Assembly: GCA_022570795.1 (NCBI GenBank)
Contig: JAKUDP010000003.1
Location: forward strand, 1,116,001 to 1,180,000
DNA from: Sphaerulina vaccinii
Lineage: Eukaryota > Ascomycota > Dothideomycetes > Mycosphaerellales > Mycosphaerellaceae
DNA: 64,000 nucleotides
Reading direction: 5' to 3'
Part shown: piece after piece, positions 32,067 through 43,057 of the stretch
How positions within the stretch are numbered: the first letter of the stretch is position 1
Layout of the letters: the number at the start of each line of letters is the position of its first letter
Made by a program: the position numbers and the translations under genes
Notes under the pieces: model-generated
Databases searched by the model: none
Told to the model about the DNA's origin: nothing
The model's input: the letters and a program-made list of their open reading frames with translations, nothing else

Positions 32067-33362
32067 ATGGCTACCACATCAGCCGGAAGTACAGATCACA
32101 GCTACAGCTACCAGCGCTTGGCTGAAGATCGTGTGAGACTTGTACGTGTCCTTGGCAACCATGAAGGAGTCCTCCAGCTGCAGCTGTTGGAGAACATGCC
32201 ATACGCGCAGGACAGCATCAAATTCAATGCTCTCTCATACTGCTGGGGCGATGCTGGAGACACAGTAGCTGTGCTATTGAACGGCCTGACATTCGACATC
32301 ACAGCTGGTCTGCACGAGGCTCTACTAACGTTCTGGAGTCACCACTCCAGCCTCATCTCGAATTACCTCTGGATCGATGCCATATGTATCAATCAGCAAG
32401 ATGTCGCAGAAAGGTCACAACAGGTCGCACAGATGTGGCGAATATACTCTGGAGCTGAGCAAGTGATAGCATGGCTTGGCCCAGAAGACCATGAAGACCA
32501 CGTTGCATTCGACACTTTACGAGCCATCAGTGACGAAGTTGGAAGGAGTTACATACAGAAGGCCAAAGGAATGTGGACACCTGTCGATCATGCAGATACA
32601 CGCGAAGACATTGATACATCCGATGCAGCTCTTGTCAAGCAATTGAGAAGTACATATGGTGATGATGCGCAGCAGGAAGGCGAGTTGAGCCTTCCCATAC
32701 GAAGACTACTGGCTAAGAGATATTTCACACGAGTCTGGATGATCATGGAACTGGTTCAGGCTAGCAAGCTGGGATTCATATGTGGCCGACATTCATGCTC
32801 GTGGGATGCCCTGCACCTCTACTTTCACATCTTTGGCAACCGTGTACGCTCCGAATATCTCCTGCCACCTCCACTATTGGCAAGGTACAGCTTGTACGGG
32901 AGACAATTCAACGGCAAACCTTTCGAAAGCCCCAATGTGCTCACCACAGATATACTATTGGTCCTAGCAGCATTCAGCAGCTCCGAATGCACTGATCCGC
33001 GAGATACAATCTTTGCTGTGCTCGGACACCCTACGATGCAGAGAATGGATCCTCGTATTCTGCTGAAACCTGACTATACGTTGACTACAGACGAGTTGGC
33101 GCTCGTGGCCATTGAGTGGATGGATAAGATCTTTGTCACCCCAACACTTTCCCACGCTCTCTTGCGTGCTACAATCAACTGGCTCGCACGCGGGCTGAAA
33201 GTGAAGCTTGACGAGAAGGGTATTGGTCAATGGATCAAGGAACATAAGAACTGGGACTGCTCGAACTTACCGCACGAGATTATGCTGCCCTCTAGAAGAG
33301 TTGTGAGCTGTCGTGGCAACCAGTTGTCGTATCTTGTCGCCCGAACAGGGCTGACTTCCTGA
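32067..33362 (+). CDS. HET-domain protein (heterokaryon incompatibility type)
   Basis: A single exon of 431 residues. The HET domain occupies about residues 50-215, with its three signature blocks: FNALSYCWGD, LWIDAICINQQD and a block running from ERSQQVAQMWRIY to VIAWLGP. The C-terminal half has no recognised domain and contains ECTDPRDTIFAVLGH, a segment found in many HET proteins. HET domains act in non-self recognition and regulated cell death in filamentous ascomycetes, but most genomic copies have no tested role. The protein is short relative to many family members and ends soon after LSYLVARTG; an extra 3' exon cannot be excluded. Confidence 0.9.
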   Translation: MATTSAGSTDHSYSYQRLAEDRVRLVRVLGNHEGVLQLQLLENMPYAQDSIKFNALSYCWGDAGDTVAVLLNGLTFDITAGLHEALLTFWSHHSSLISNYLWIDAICINQQDVAERSQQVAQMWRIYSGAEQVIAWLGPEDHEDHVAFDTLRAISDEVGRSYIQKAKGMWTPVDHADTREDIDTSDAALVKQLRSTYGDDAQQEGELSLPIRRLLAKRYFTRVWMIMELVQASKLGFICGRHSCSWDALHLYFHIFGNRVRSEYLLPPPLLARYSLYGRQFNGKPFESPNVLTTDILLVLAAFSSSECTDPRDTIFAVLGHPTMQRMDPRILLKPDYTLTTDELALVAIEWMDKIFVTPTLSHALLRATINWLARGLKVKLDEKGIGQWIKEHKNWDCSNLPHEIMLPSRRVVSCRGNQLSYLVARTGLTS

Positions 33363-33641
33363 CACTATTGTTGCCTCTGGATACGCAACCCAAGATAATC
33401 AATGACAGAGACGAGGCGACAACACAGTGCTGAGGCCCGCAGTAAGCAATCAGACTTTCGAGCTTCGCGAGCATGTCAAGTATTGTCTCCATTCACAAGC
33501 AAACATCAGGATACCACATCTCTGGATGGAATTGCTACGTTAACTGAACAAGTTTCAGAGTTCTTCCAATGTGTGACTGCAGGCAATATCTTGGACTACA
33601 CTGGTACATCAAAAGGCGTTATTAGAAGTACACGACTCTCG

Positions 33642-33795
33642 TGCTGGCTCGGGGTGGTACGTTGACGGACGCTAATGGAAGTACACAAAGTAAGCTGGGT
33701 AAGAGTGGTACGTTGAAACTAAGCTGGGTAAGAGTGGTACATTAAAACTAAGCTGGGTCGGGGTGGTTCATTCGGACGCTAATGGAAGTACTCGA
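33642..33795 (+). repeat. Minisatellite with 29-bp units
   Basis: The motif GCTGGGTAAG, then AGTGGTAC and a short A-rich end repeats at 33694 and 33723 with a 29-bp period. A variant starts at 33752 (GCTGGGTCGGGGTGGTTC) and a related outer copy at 33642. The two outer copies share GGACGCTAATGGAAGTAC, so the array may derive from a larger duplication. It lies between the converging HET and membrane-protein genes. Confidence 0.75.
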
Positions 33796-33857
33796 TTTCC
33801 GGACTGGACACACTGGTATGTATCGTGGACGAGTAGGACGAACGAGATCAGTACGTG

Positions 33858-35669
33858 CTATCTATTCAACAAGTTCGTCCAGCTCGGGTTAACGGTCCCA
33901 TACCCATCATACGCCACGAAGTAATATACAGCCGCAGTGGCTAGATTGAAGATCGCGAATGCTACCCAGTGCTCTTCAGGTTTCACGCACTTTACCAGCT
34001 TCTTCGCAACTCGAGATACTGGGGCATGATCGTAAAGGCTCGTCATGGCGAAGAAGAGGAAGAAGAACAGCTGCACAAAGAACGCGCCGCCATAAAGCAA
34101 CGTAGCCCAAAGGAGTCGCTTACTTCGTGGAAGTGGGGAGTAGTGCTCTCGTGCTGCCGTCTCACTGACCATGCTTGGTGACATAGTGGGCTGCTCGTGG
34201 CCTGCATCATTGTTGGACGAGCTGTCCTCGTTCCTGACGTCGCTGATGGCCTCCTCGAGAGACCTGTCATCTGGACTGAATATCAAGCCAGTACCTGTCC
34301 AGGCTTCGATGAACGCCCTAGGTAACGTACGCCGGAATTCATAGAATGAGTACGATACCAGTATCCATTTGCGGTAAGTCTCGCTATGGATAGATGGCGT
34401 CTTCTGATCCACGAATACCAGTCCGATGCTCGCTATAGCATATCTCGCGGCATGGTCTTCCTCGAAAATGCTCTTTTTCTCGGTATCCTGAGAGGCGGAT
34501 GGAGCGTCTGCCTGAGCTCCCGCGTCTGCAGATTCATTTACCGAGGTTGATGAATTTGTGGTGACCACTTCAACCTCAGCTATGTCAACAGCTTCGCCTG
34601 ACAGCCACCTGGAGCCTCTAACCAACAGCAGAGCGAGAGACCAGCTTCCAAGTATTGCTGCAGTACAGAGCGGCAGCATAGATACCACGAATGGCTTCCA
34701 TGGGTCCATCAGCAGCGATGGAAAGGTGTTCATGGGGTATGCATCCCACATCCAAGTCCGATCCGCAATGCACTTCTCGATCGGTCGCGACTGATCCTGT
34801 TCGCACCTCGAACGAGCATCACCTGCTCGAAGCAGATAATTGGGATATTCGAGCCAAGGCCACAGAAAAACCAGTACAGTAAAGGGCGACATCGGAAGTA
34901 TTACAAACTTTCTCTGCTTTGGAGGAGAGAAGAACATGCCAAGGATCCAGTAACAGGTCGCAGCGAAAGCAATTGTGAAACCGGTGTAGTATACTGTCTC
35001 GCAGACCTTGCCCGCAGTATCATGGCCAGGAGTACGATTGAGATGTGGAACTTGAGCGATCTGGAACCAGATTGCAGAGCAGAGTCCTATATGGAGAAGC
35101 AGAACGAATCGTCTCGTGGTCATCTTTCTCCTGTCCGTGGCTCTGAGCCAGACAATGAAGTCGTCGTTCTTCCGCCCGGTCCAGCGCACAGCCATGATGG
35201 AGAGCATACGAGCAATTGAGGTCGAGACAAAGACTGCCGCCAGTGCTTGAGTAAGAGAAATGCCCTTCATGCCAAAAATTCTGATCCCTTGTGGCAGGAC
35301 GCCGAAGAGGAATAGTACAAGTCGTACAGTCATCTTCTCGATTTGTATGTCGCCTTTCGTAGAGACCGGTGAGGCTGCATCGGGAAGAGTGTCTGCAGCA
35401 GGATGGACCAGTGTTCGAACTACCAGGACCAAGTCTAAGATGCAGTCCATAGCGGCAAACACGGGTGATGAAAGATGCGGTACTAGCATACCGTCTGTAA
35501 GACCACTAGAGCTGAAGAACGCTGTAGCGGTCGATGATTGCTGTCCCATAGCGTTCAAAGCAAGCGGAAGTAATGCCCAGAATGCAGCTGGGCCAGTGAC
35601 TTGCTGAAGTGTAGAAGGACCAGAGGATGCCATCGTCTGTGACATGATGGACTCATCGCGAGCGGCCAT
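33858..35669 (-). CDS. Multi-pass membrane protein of unknown function
   Basis: A single exon of 603 residues from ATG 35669 (MAARDESIMSQ); the frame upstream of it lacks an ATG. About nine to ten hydrophobic segments are visible: around residues 35-50, 110-125, 135-150, 180-200, 215-235, 250-265, 320-345, and two near the C-terminus including GGAFFVQLFFFLFF. A Ser/Asp-rich hydrophilic loop (about 370-410) and a second (about 490-530) are probably cytosolic. No transporter motif, lipid-enzyme motif or signal peptide is recognised. A conserved fungal family is possible. Confidence 0.75.
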   Translation of the reverse strand: MAARDESIMSQTMASSGPSTLQQVTGPAAFWALLPLALNAMGQQSSTATAFFSSSGLTDGMLVPHLSSPVFAAMDCILDLVLVVRTLVHPAADTLPDAASPVSTKGDIQIEKMTVRLVLFLFGVLPQGIRIFGMKGISLTQALAAVFVSTSIARMLSIMAVRWTGRKNDDFIVWLRATDRRKMTTRRFVLLLHIGLCSAIWFQIAQVPHLNRTPGHDTAGKVCETVYYTGFTIAFAATCYWILGMFFSPPKQRKFVILPMSPFTVLVFLWPWLEYPNYLLRAGDARSRCEQDQSRPIEKCIADRTWMWDAYPMNTFPSLLMDPWKPFVVSMLPLCTAAILGSWSLALLLVRGSRWLSGEAVDIAEVEVVTTNSSTSVNESADAGAQADAPSASQDTEKKSIFEEDHAARYAIASIGLVFVDQKTPSIHSETYRKWILVSYSFYEFRRTLPRAFIEAWTGTGLIFSPDDRSLEEAISDVRNEDSSSNNDAGHEQPTMSPSMVSETAAREHYSPLPRSKRLLWATLLYGGAFFVQLFFFLFFAMTSLYDHAPVSRVAKKLVKCVKPEEHWVAFAIFNLATAAVYYFVAYDGYGTVNPSWTNLLNR

Positions 35670-35987
35670 GGTCGTGCCGCACGATTTGTCTCTGGAACGA
35701 GTATGATGTGCATCGATCGCAGGTGAATATGTCGAGCAATTCAAGACGTGAAGCTGAGATGCAGCCAGCTCACAGCCCAGTGGCTGTGCTGTGCGACTAT
35801 ATATGCATAGTGATCCTTCGGACGCCACAACATGTCGCTAGCATGCTCACGGCATGGATTGGATCGTCAAGTCTTTCTGAGAACAACAGCTGTAATTATA
35901 GGAGATTCAATTCTATAACGCGAAGACTTAATATATAAGAATAGTAGCCTGAACTTTGAGCGCTTGAGCCCATATACATTATCCTCC
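35670..35987. other. Intergenic, nothing recognised
   Basis: This is the promoter of the membrane-protein gene and the 3' flank of the RBR ligase gene. A TATATATA-like run lies near 35930. No other feature. Confidence 0.5.
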
Positions 35988-38298
35988 TCATTGCCTCCCG
36001 AATCGTTCTATGATCGGTCGAAAGCCAGGTACGGTTATCCCTGTGTTTGTGAGGATTTGTTGTGCTAGGGTCTCATGATCGCCGCTCGGGACGAGAGTGC
36101 GCATAACATTGCTGTTGGTCACGATCGTGTTGCGAGCCGTGTCAATAGCGGCTTGGGCTTGATCGCGCACCTGGATAGCGTTCTCGATCATGTCGTTGAG
36201 CAAGTCCTCATTCAGTTGGCCAGGATATTGTGGAGCAGGTATACGCGCAAGATTGTCCACCGCTGTCTGAAGGGCAGCCACCAAACCAGGATAGCTCTGG
36301 ACAGCAGCTTCGATGACTCCGTAAACAGCTGTCATTTGCGCCGACCAACGAGGTGGTTCGTTGTCGGTTGCGGAGTCGTTGGGATCGAGCGACATATCGG
36401 CATCGTCATCATCGTCATCCTCGCCCATATCATCGGACTCATCGTCGTCCATATCCTCATCGTCGTCCATATCCTCATCGTCGTCCTCATCCATATCCTC
36501 ATCGTCGTCCTCGTCCTCGTCCTCGTCTTCATCGTATGGGCCGCGTTGAGGATCAAGGCGCCTTTCGGCCGAATGGTCGAAAGATGGAAAGAAAGGTGGA
36601 AGCTCGCCGCCCTCTATACGTACATTCGTCCGCAATTCCATGTATTGACTGCGAGTTTCATGCGTGGTACGCAACTCGGCAGCTGCAGCTTCGACAGCCT
36701 TTCGCGCTTCGTCCAAGTCCTCGCGGGTCTCTCTAACCAATGTCTCGAGGTTCATGATGGCATGGCGTCTGAGTGGTGAGAGACTCCGCATGGCAGTCAA
36801 TTGGTCTTTGAGCTCCTCAAGCTCTTCTTGGTGTTCACGGTACAGTGCTAGACTATCGTCAGCATTGCTGAGATTGTCACGAATGCGTCTGGAACGCTGC
36901 CAATCATTCTCCGGTGCGAAATCTCCGAGTTCATGACCGACTGGCTCATCTTCCAATTCGCGTCGAATCCGATTGTAGAGAGCATGGCCGATTCGAAGGC
37001 CACGCATCCTGTTAGCTGCTTCTGTCATTGTCGTTCTGGCATTCGTAAGTGCAGCTTCAGCCTCGTCGCGTATGCGTTTCAACTCCACCATATCACCGCT
37101 GGGGTTCATTGGATCATAGTTGGCCTGAGCATTTATATAGTTATCCCTCAGACCTTCGAACGCAGTAGCCTAAGAGTGACAGGTCGAAAGTTAGCAGGTT
37201 TCTTGACAGACACTTTCTTTCTCTGGCCAAGTCTGTCTCCGAGCTCGTTTCCAAGCTTCTTGTCGTAATAGCATGGAGCCCTAGGAGAGAACACAATTCA
37301 TGGAATGGTGACTTGACTCACCATACTGTCCAAGATTCCTCGTTGTGTGGCAATGTAAGCTTGGCGCTGCTCTCGCTCCTCCTCATCATTTGAGCCATCT
37401 TCCCAGTTGAATCGGCCATCGGCGCCGTCGTTTCCAGGCCATCTCCAACAGTGGATATCACTAAGTAGTCAGAAGCATTAGCAAATATTTCAGGAAAAGC
37501 ATGCTGTCTTAGCGGTGTCTATACTCAAGCTCAGCGCCCGGTGAGAGCAAGAGCATAGTGAAACACCAAAGAGAGTGCATGCCTTCTGCTTACTCCACTT
37601 ACAAGTGATCATCATCAACGTCGTCCATGTCTTGACCGCACACGTTACAATATTTGGTCCTGCAATCACCACAACGCATTTCATTGCAGTCGGATATCCT
37701 TGCACACAGAGCCTGGCAGTCCGGGTTCGGACAGATCTGCCATGTATCACCACGCTCGCTTTCGTCCCAAGCTGCTTCTCCAGGATCACAAGTATGACCA
37801 GGGAGACCTTCATGTGAGTTGCCACAGAGTCTGCAAGTGCCTGAACCACATTTTGTACATTGGGTTCTTTGTGGAGCTCGCTCGCTGAAGTGTGTCTTAT
37901 TGCCTAGCCAAGCTTCGCACAAGCGACAATACAGCCTGTGTTGGCGTGGAGTGTTTTTTTCGATCTGTACTTGTCTATACTGTGCAACAATGCCCTACAA
38001 GAGTCAGCGAGCATCTCGAGATACGCAAGCCTCACAGGGAACCAATACTGAGTTCCTTGCGGCGATGAGCTGTGAGGCTCAGGGGAGTGGCAGTACGTAC
38101 CGGATCGAGGCGAGCTGCATGTTGGTTGATATTGATTCTCCGCTCATTGACCCTCAATGGAAATTTGTCTGGATATGTCGCAGCGTTCTGAACCCAGGTC
38201 TCCAGGCAGGGGATACAAATCAACTGGTCATTGACGAGCTCAAGTACTGCATCATCCGGGCCGTCGCCGCAACTGAAGCATTCCTGGTAAGTGGCCAT
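35988..38298 (-). CDS. RBR-type (RING-IBR-RING) E3 ubiquitin ligase with acidic C-terminal region
   Basis: Four exons are inferred: 38298-38101, 37994-37603, 37460-37322 and 37169-35988 (636 aa; introns 106, 142 and 152 nt). The N-terminus has a degenerate Zn-binding pair (CFSCGDG, ICIPC). Exon 2 carries the IBR (YCRLCEAW, QCTKCGSGTCRLCG, HTCDPGE) and a RING2-like block (CPNPDC, SDCNEMRCGDC, KYCNVCGQ). The Cys of DCNEM is in the position of the catalytic Cys of RBR ligases. The large last exon encodes coiled-coil-like helices and a run of about 50 almost purely Asp/Glu residues (about 455-502). Role: ubiquitin transfer through a thioester; target unknown. The first RING is weak, so only an IBR-RING2 protein is certain. 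Confidence 0.8.
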
Positions 38299-38898
38299 GA
38301 TAAGTGATATATTCGCGCAGGAGCCCTAGAAGCACTGCAATGCAGGCCATGGCTCTTATGCCAGACAGACATTGAAGCTGTTTCCGGCGACCGCACATCT
38401 CGTTTCTTTGTTGTTGATGAGAAGGCGATCTGATATCCATTGTGAATTGATCTCTGTAATCTGAAAGGGTTGTACTGGATGCGGTATGTCAGTACAAAGA
38501 AATGAACTTATCTTCACTTACGAACAAACGGGAGTGTGATGGACTTGGCGACATCTTCAGCACAACGCCGAAGAGTCCAATGAGGTTCCAGGCGGCATCC
38601 CGCCCACAAGCTAGATATGAATTGGTGAAGGTTGAGTATGCCGAATCGTGGTATGTTCGCGCCATATGTCGTCTCATACGTGCAGTCCAGCGTCTATCCC
38701 CTGCGATGGTGAACAGCTCTTTGTGCACTCTCTCGACATTGTCGGATCCTTGTCCCACTCGTAAGAGATTGCGAGACCTTTATCCTCGATCCCGTCTATA
38801 CCATTGCGCCTCGCTAGAAAGAAAGCCAAGCATGCGTATGCAAGCGGCTACGTCCGAACAACCTAAGCGCCCTTCTCTTCCTGTACTTGTATTAGACA
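38299..38898. other. Intergenic, nothing recognised
   Basis: This is the promoter of the RBR gene and the 3' flank of the histidine kinase gene. A 141-codon plus-strand frame at 38502-38927 overlaps the kinase end and has no coding character. Confidence 0.5.
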
Positions 38899-41800
38899 TC
38901 ACTTCTGAATGCCATCCAATATCTTAGTCAACTCCTTTAGCCTCACGGGCTTGGTGAGAAACAAATCAACGCCTGAGCTGAAAGCCTCCTGTTGAGCTTC
39001 CGCGCTTCCTAGTCCAGTAAGAGCAATAATCGTGGCAGCTTCCAGACCTTTCTGCTTTTCGAATCCTCTGATCTGCCGCGTCGCTTCGAAACCGTTGAGC
39101 ACTGGCATATTGATATCCATAAGTACCACCTGAGGCTTGATAGGCGCAGTGCCTTCTTCAGGCATGTTATCTTTGGTTTCGCCTTTCTCTTCAGCTTCGA
39201 GGGCAGCTTGCTTATACGACTCTACTGCTTGTAAGCCGTCCGTGGCGACCATCTTGCGATGGCCGTACTTCTCGGCATATGTTACTAACAGCTGGAGGTT
39301 GATAGAGTTATCATCGACAAGGAGCAGAGACACGCCTGTGTTCGCTCGCTTCGTCCTGTCTACCTTCGGGCTGGTCTGCTTAGGCGAGTCCCTAGCAGTA
39401 CTGACGCGAGGCTTCGATCCATTCAGAGAGGGCGTCGGTATTCTGGGAAACTTGTAGTCAGAAGAGAGCTTGCGCTCAAGCTTCGATATCTCCAGACCAT
39501 CGCCACCGCCATCTTTGGGTCTCTCATTAGATGGACTGCTTGACTTCGGCTCTTGCTGCGGAGCGCGTCCAACAATGGTATCGTTGCGACCTCGATGCAC
39601 AAGTCCAGGTCGTTGTGAAGAAGCGCTATGGCTCTCGGGATGAGGCACCATAGCTGGGATATCACTAACAGCGCCAGCCAACTCCATGTTTCTCGCTATT
39701 GCACGTTTGTTCCTCATGCAAGACGATATCGCTTTGATCAATCTCTCTGGACCGGCAGGCTGCGCAATGAGTTCGATATGTCCCGTGGCAATGTTTCCCA
39801 GTCCAGGAGTCCTCAGCCTGCGAGCTGATACTGTACTATCGCATAGCACGATGAAAGGCTTGTTGCTGATTGCGCTCGGCGACATCGGCCCATCGAAGCA
39901 GCCGACTTCTTGACGCCTGTGCAGCTCATTCTGCAGTTCTGCTTCTGTAACGAGGTAGACATCTGCTGCTTCATCGCCTTGCCATGTGCAATTGTACGGG
40001 TTGACGCCGACTTCGTCCAGTGTCTTGTGCACACTGCTCAGCAGAAGTGCACGTGCAGTCTCATCAGCTCGCTGGTTGCCAGACGGCGTAGTGGCACAGT
40101 CAATTACACCAATAGCACATCCTTGGACAGCCCTTGACAAGCCGGAGATCGATCGATATAGTGGCCGAGCAGGATTTCGTACTCCGATTTCTCGCCTCGT
40201 TCGGCTGTGCTCGAGTGGCAGTGACACGGAGAAGCACGAGCCTACACCTCTTTCGCTCAAGACTTCAATCTTGCCTTCGAAGGACTTTACGATCTTCGCA
40301 ACAAGGTTCATGCCCAATCCAGTGCCTTCCACCAAGCTGTCTTCTTGTGCAAACGCGCGGAAGAGATGGTTCTCCAAGAAGTCCCGAGACATGCCACGAC
40401 CAGTATCCTGCACGCTGAAAGTGACATTGAAGCGCTTCTTCTTGTTCTTCTCCTGGATCGGATTTGCGTTGAGAGACACTCGAATGTGACCTTCGCTCGT
40501 GTACTTGAGCGCATTCGAGACCAGGTTGATACAGATACGCTTCCATGCACCAAGCGCAACAGTGCAGTGCCAGTCGATGTCCGTAGAGCGATCGATATCC
40601 AGTATCACAGCGACCCTGCGGTTCAGTACAGTCTCAGCATCTCGACTGCAGCAAAAGCTGTATACTGCTGTCTCGACAACCTCTTCGGTGACCTGATCTA
40701 GTGCAACGTCGGCGTCCATCGACATTAGACCGCCCATGCGAGATCTCTTGGCAGCGTTCATGGACATCTTGCGACCTTGGCCATCGATCATGGTTGGCGC
40801 TCTCCGCGTGGAATGATGATTGATCTTGCTGAAGTCGAGTAGATGATCGATGATGTCGAGAAGTGTCCGTCCGCAAATCTCCACTTGCGAGATCAGATTC
40901 GAGTTGAAGGAATCGAACTCACTCTCCTGTAAGCACTCTACAGACCCCAGAATGCCGTGTAGAGGAGATCTCAACTCGTGGGAAATCGTACTAATGAAGT
41001 CCGACTTGGCCTTATCAGAAGTCTGTGCTTCGATCCGATGCAGTTCGGCCAGTATCACATCGCAGAACGCAGCCATATACTTGACTTCGGACTCTTCGGA
41101 GAACAGCCTCAGTGGCGAATATGTCCAGAAAAGCGAAGCAGCATAATGTCTTTGCCGAGTGTTGTCCCACATCCCAACCAGCCCAAAGCTTCTTACCCCA
41201 GGAAAAAGCTTAAGAATCTCTGTACAGTCATCTCGGCGACCATGTTTCCTGCGCTGCTTCGTGCAAGAGGACGTATGTGTTTGCTTGCCATCGATTTTGT
41301 TGCCAGATGCACATCTACACGACCTTGCGTCGCTGTTGTACTCTGATGATTCGTCATCGTCGGATGAGGCGTCGCCGAACTCGTTGAAGGACCATATCTT
41401 GCCTTTAGGATATCTTCGCAATAAAGATCTGAGGAACTTCTCTGTGATCTTCTCATGACACTTCATGGCAGCCGCGGCCGCTTCCTGAGCGTCTTCCACT
41501 TCGTTCTTGGTAGCCGTTGAGAGTACAACCGAAGACGCAAGCACGTGACATTGTTTCTGCGACAAGTCCTCGCCGGTTGTCTTCTTAATGACTTTGGCCT
41601 CGCCGTCTGTGCCTGTGGTGTTAGCGTCCGCGCCACTCTGCTGTGTATCAGAGCTCATCTCGGTATATGGAGTGGAGTTGTGTCCAGAGCCGACACTCTC
41701 CTCCACCAAGCCTCCAAAAGTGCCGATAGAGGCATCCAAGAACATTACACCCTCGACACTCATAGCTTCTCGGAGCAATATTGCTGCTCGATTGAAAGTA

Positions 41801-43057
41801 CTTTCCTTGCTGGACACTTCAGGATCTTCGAGCTTCTCCGCACTCCTTCGGTACTTCAGCGCATGTTGTGATCCTGTCATTTGAGATTGGATGCCGCTAG
41901 CACTGCTATGAGCTCGACTCCGCCCTGTGGGTGAAGGAGAAACGGCCACGTCGGTTTCCTGCTCACTGACAGCCACAGCAGTCGCCGCCACAGCGGATGC
42001 TGGGCTTGTCATGGGTTGCACTCCTAAAGGGTGCTGCATCGCCGGATCCTGCTCGACCTCGTCCAGATTCCAGTCTGCGTTTCTCTCTGCCCAGTCACGA
42101 AAGCCCGATGCGCCATCAATGAAGGCACCAAGTCCTGCGATCATCTTCGTGCCAATCTTGTGCTCAGCTGTGGCCCTAACCATCTCCAAATGAGTCATGA
42201 CTGTCGTGGCCATATCACGCATGAAGGTAATGCTATCCTCATCCAGACCTGCCCGTGGCTCATCGTCAAGCACGCAGTACGCACCAATGTTGATCCCACG
42301 CGGAGTTGTGATGGGCACTCCAGCATAGAACTTGGCTTTAGGTCCTCCAATTACAAATGGCCTATCGCAAAAGCGTGTGTCGTCACCTAGATCATCAACG
42401 ATATGTACCAGACCAGAGTTCGGATCATTCTTGTTAGTGCCTGAGTTCGCAGGCAGCATAATAGTATGCTCGCAAACAGAATAGCCTCGTGGTATGATGC
42501 TATGTCCAAGCCATAAGTCATCATGCGCGGCATGTTTGGAGTCATCCTGAAGGCTCAGCGTCCTCGTTGATTCGGCGAGCACATATGCATGAGTGGCGTC
42601 GAAGAAGAATAGCATAGCACGCTTGGTGCCCATGCGCAAGGCTCCTAGTTGACAGAAAGCCTATAGTAGGTTAACTTCTGTCACGCTGATTCGCCACCAG
42701 ACTTCATACTGTTAGGGCTCGATCCGGACAGCTGATCGGCCTATGTGACTGCACTGCCTGTTCATCACCAAGATCACATATTGGTGGTCCAGCTTTCGTC
42801 AAGTCTCTGATGGGTTGGTAATATCTGACAAACGCGTCAGTAGTCAGAGACTTTCCGCGCCCACGTTGTGAGTAAACAACGCCTCAAACTCACCTGTAGA
42901 ACTCTCGGGCACGTCGGCTTTCGTACAACATCTTGCGGCGAGGGCTGTTGGTCTTCGTGCTTGTAGTAGAGGCCATAGAGACACCCTCCACCGCCACGCC
43001 GGAGTCCTTCTTGTCGAGCGGAGGAGGCATAGGAGGACATTGTTCTTCGACAGACAT
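38899..43057 (-). CDS. Hybrid histidine kinase with GAF sensor domain
   Basis: Three exons (43057-42894, 42824-42710, 42660-38899; introns 69 and 49 nt) give 1346 residues. The first two exons supply SRRAREFYRYYQP and ICDLGDEQAVQSHRP, segments seen at the start of this fungal kinase group. A GAF-like domain follows (about 95-270), then a Ser/Thr-rich linker. The HisKA domain has phospho-acceptor His654 in STISHELRSP. The HATPase domain has N-box NLVSNALKYT and G-box DTGRGMS. The receiver domain has phospho-acceptor Asp1275 in VLMDINMPVLNG, with LLVDDN and a conserved Lys near the end (FLTKPVRL). It should relay a cytosolic signal through an HPt protein to the response regulators; the signal is unknown. 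It is divergent from the CFD1 gene. Confidence 0.93.

Noticed and set aside
36075..36779. Plus-strand frames across the acidic tract (Ile/Val-rich, Ser-rich or Arg/His-rich)
   Set aside because: Shadows of the GAC/GAT/GAG run on the complementary strand; the minus frame continues the RBR gene.
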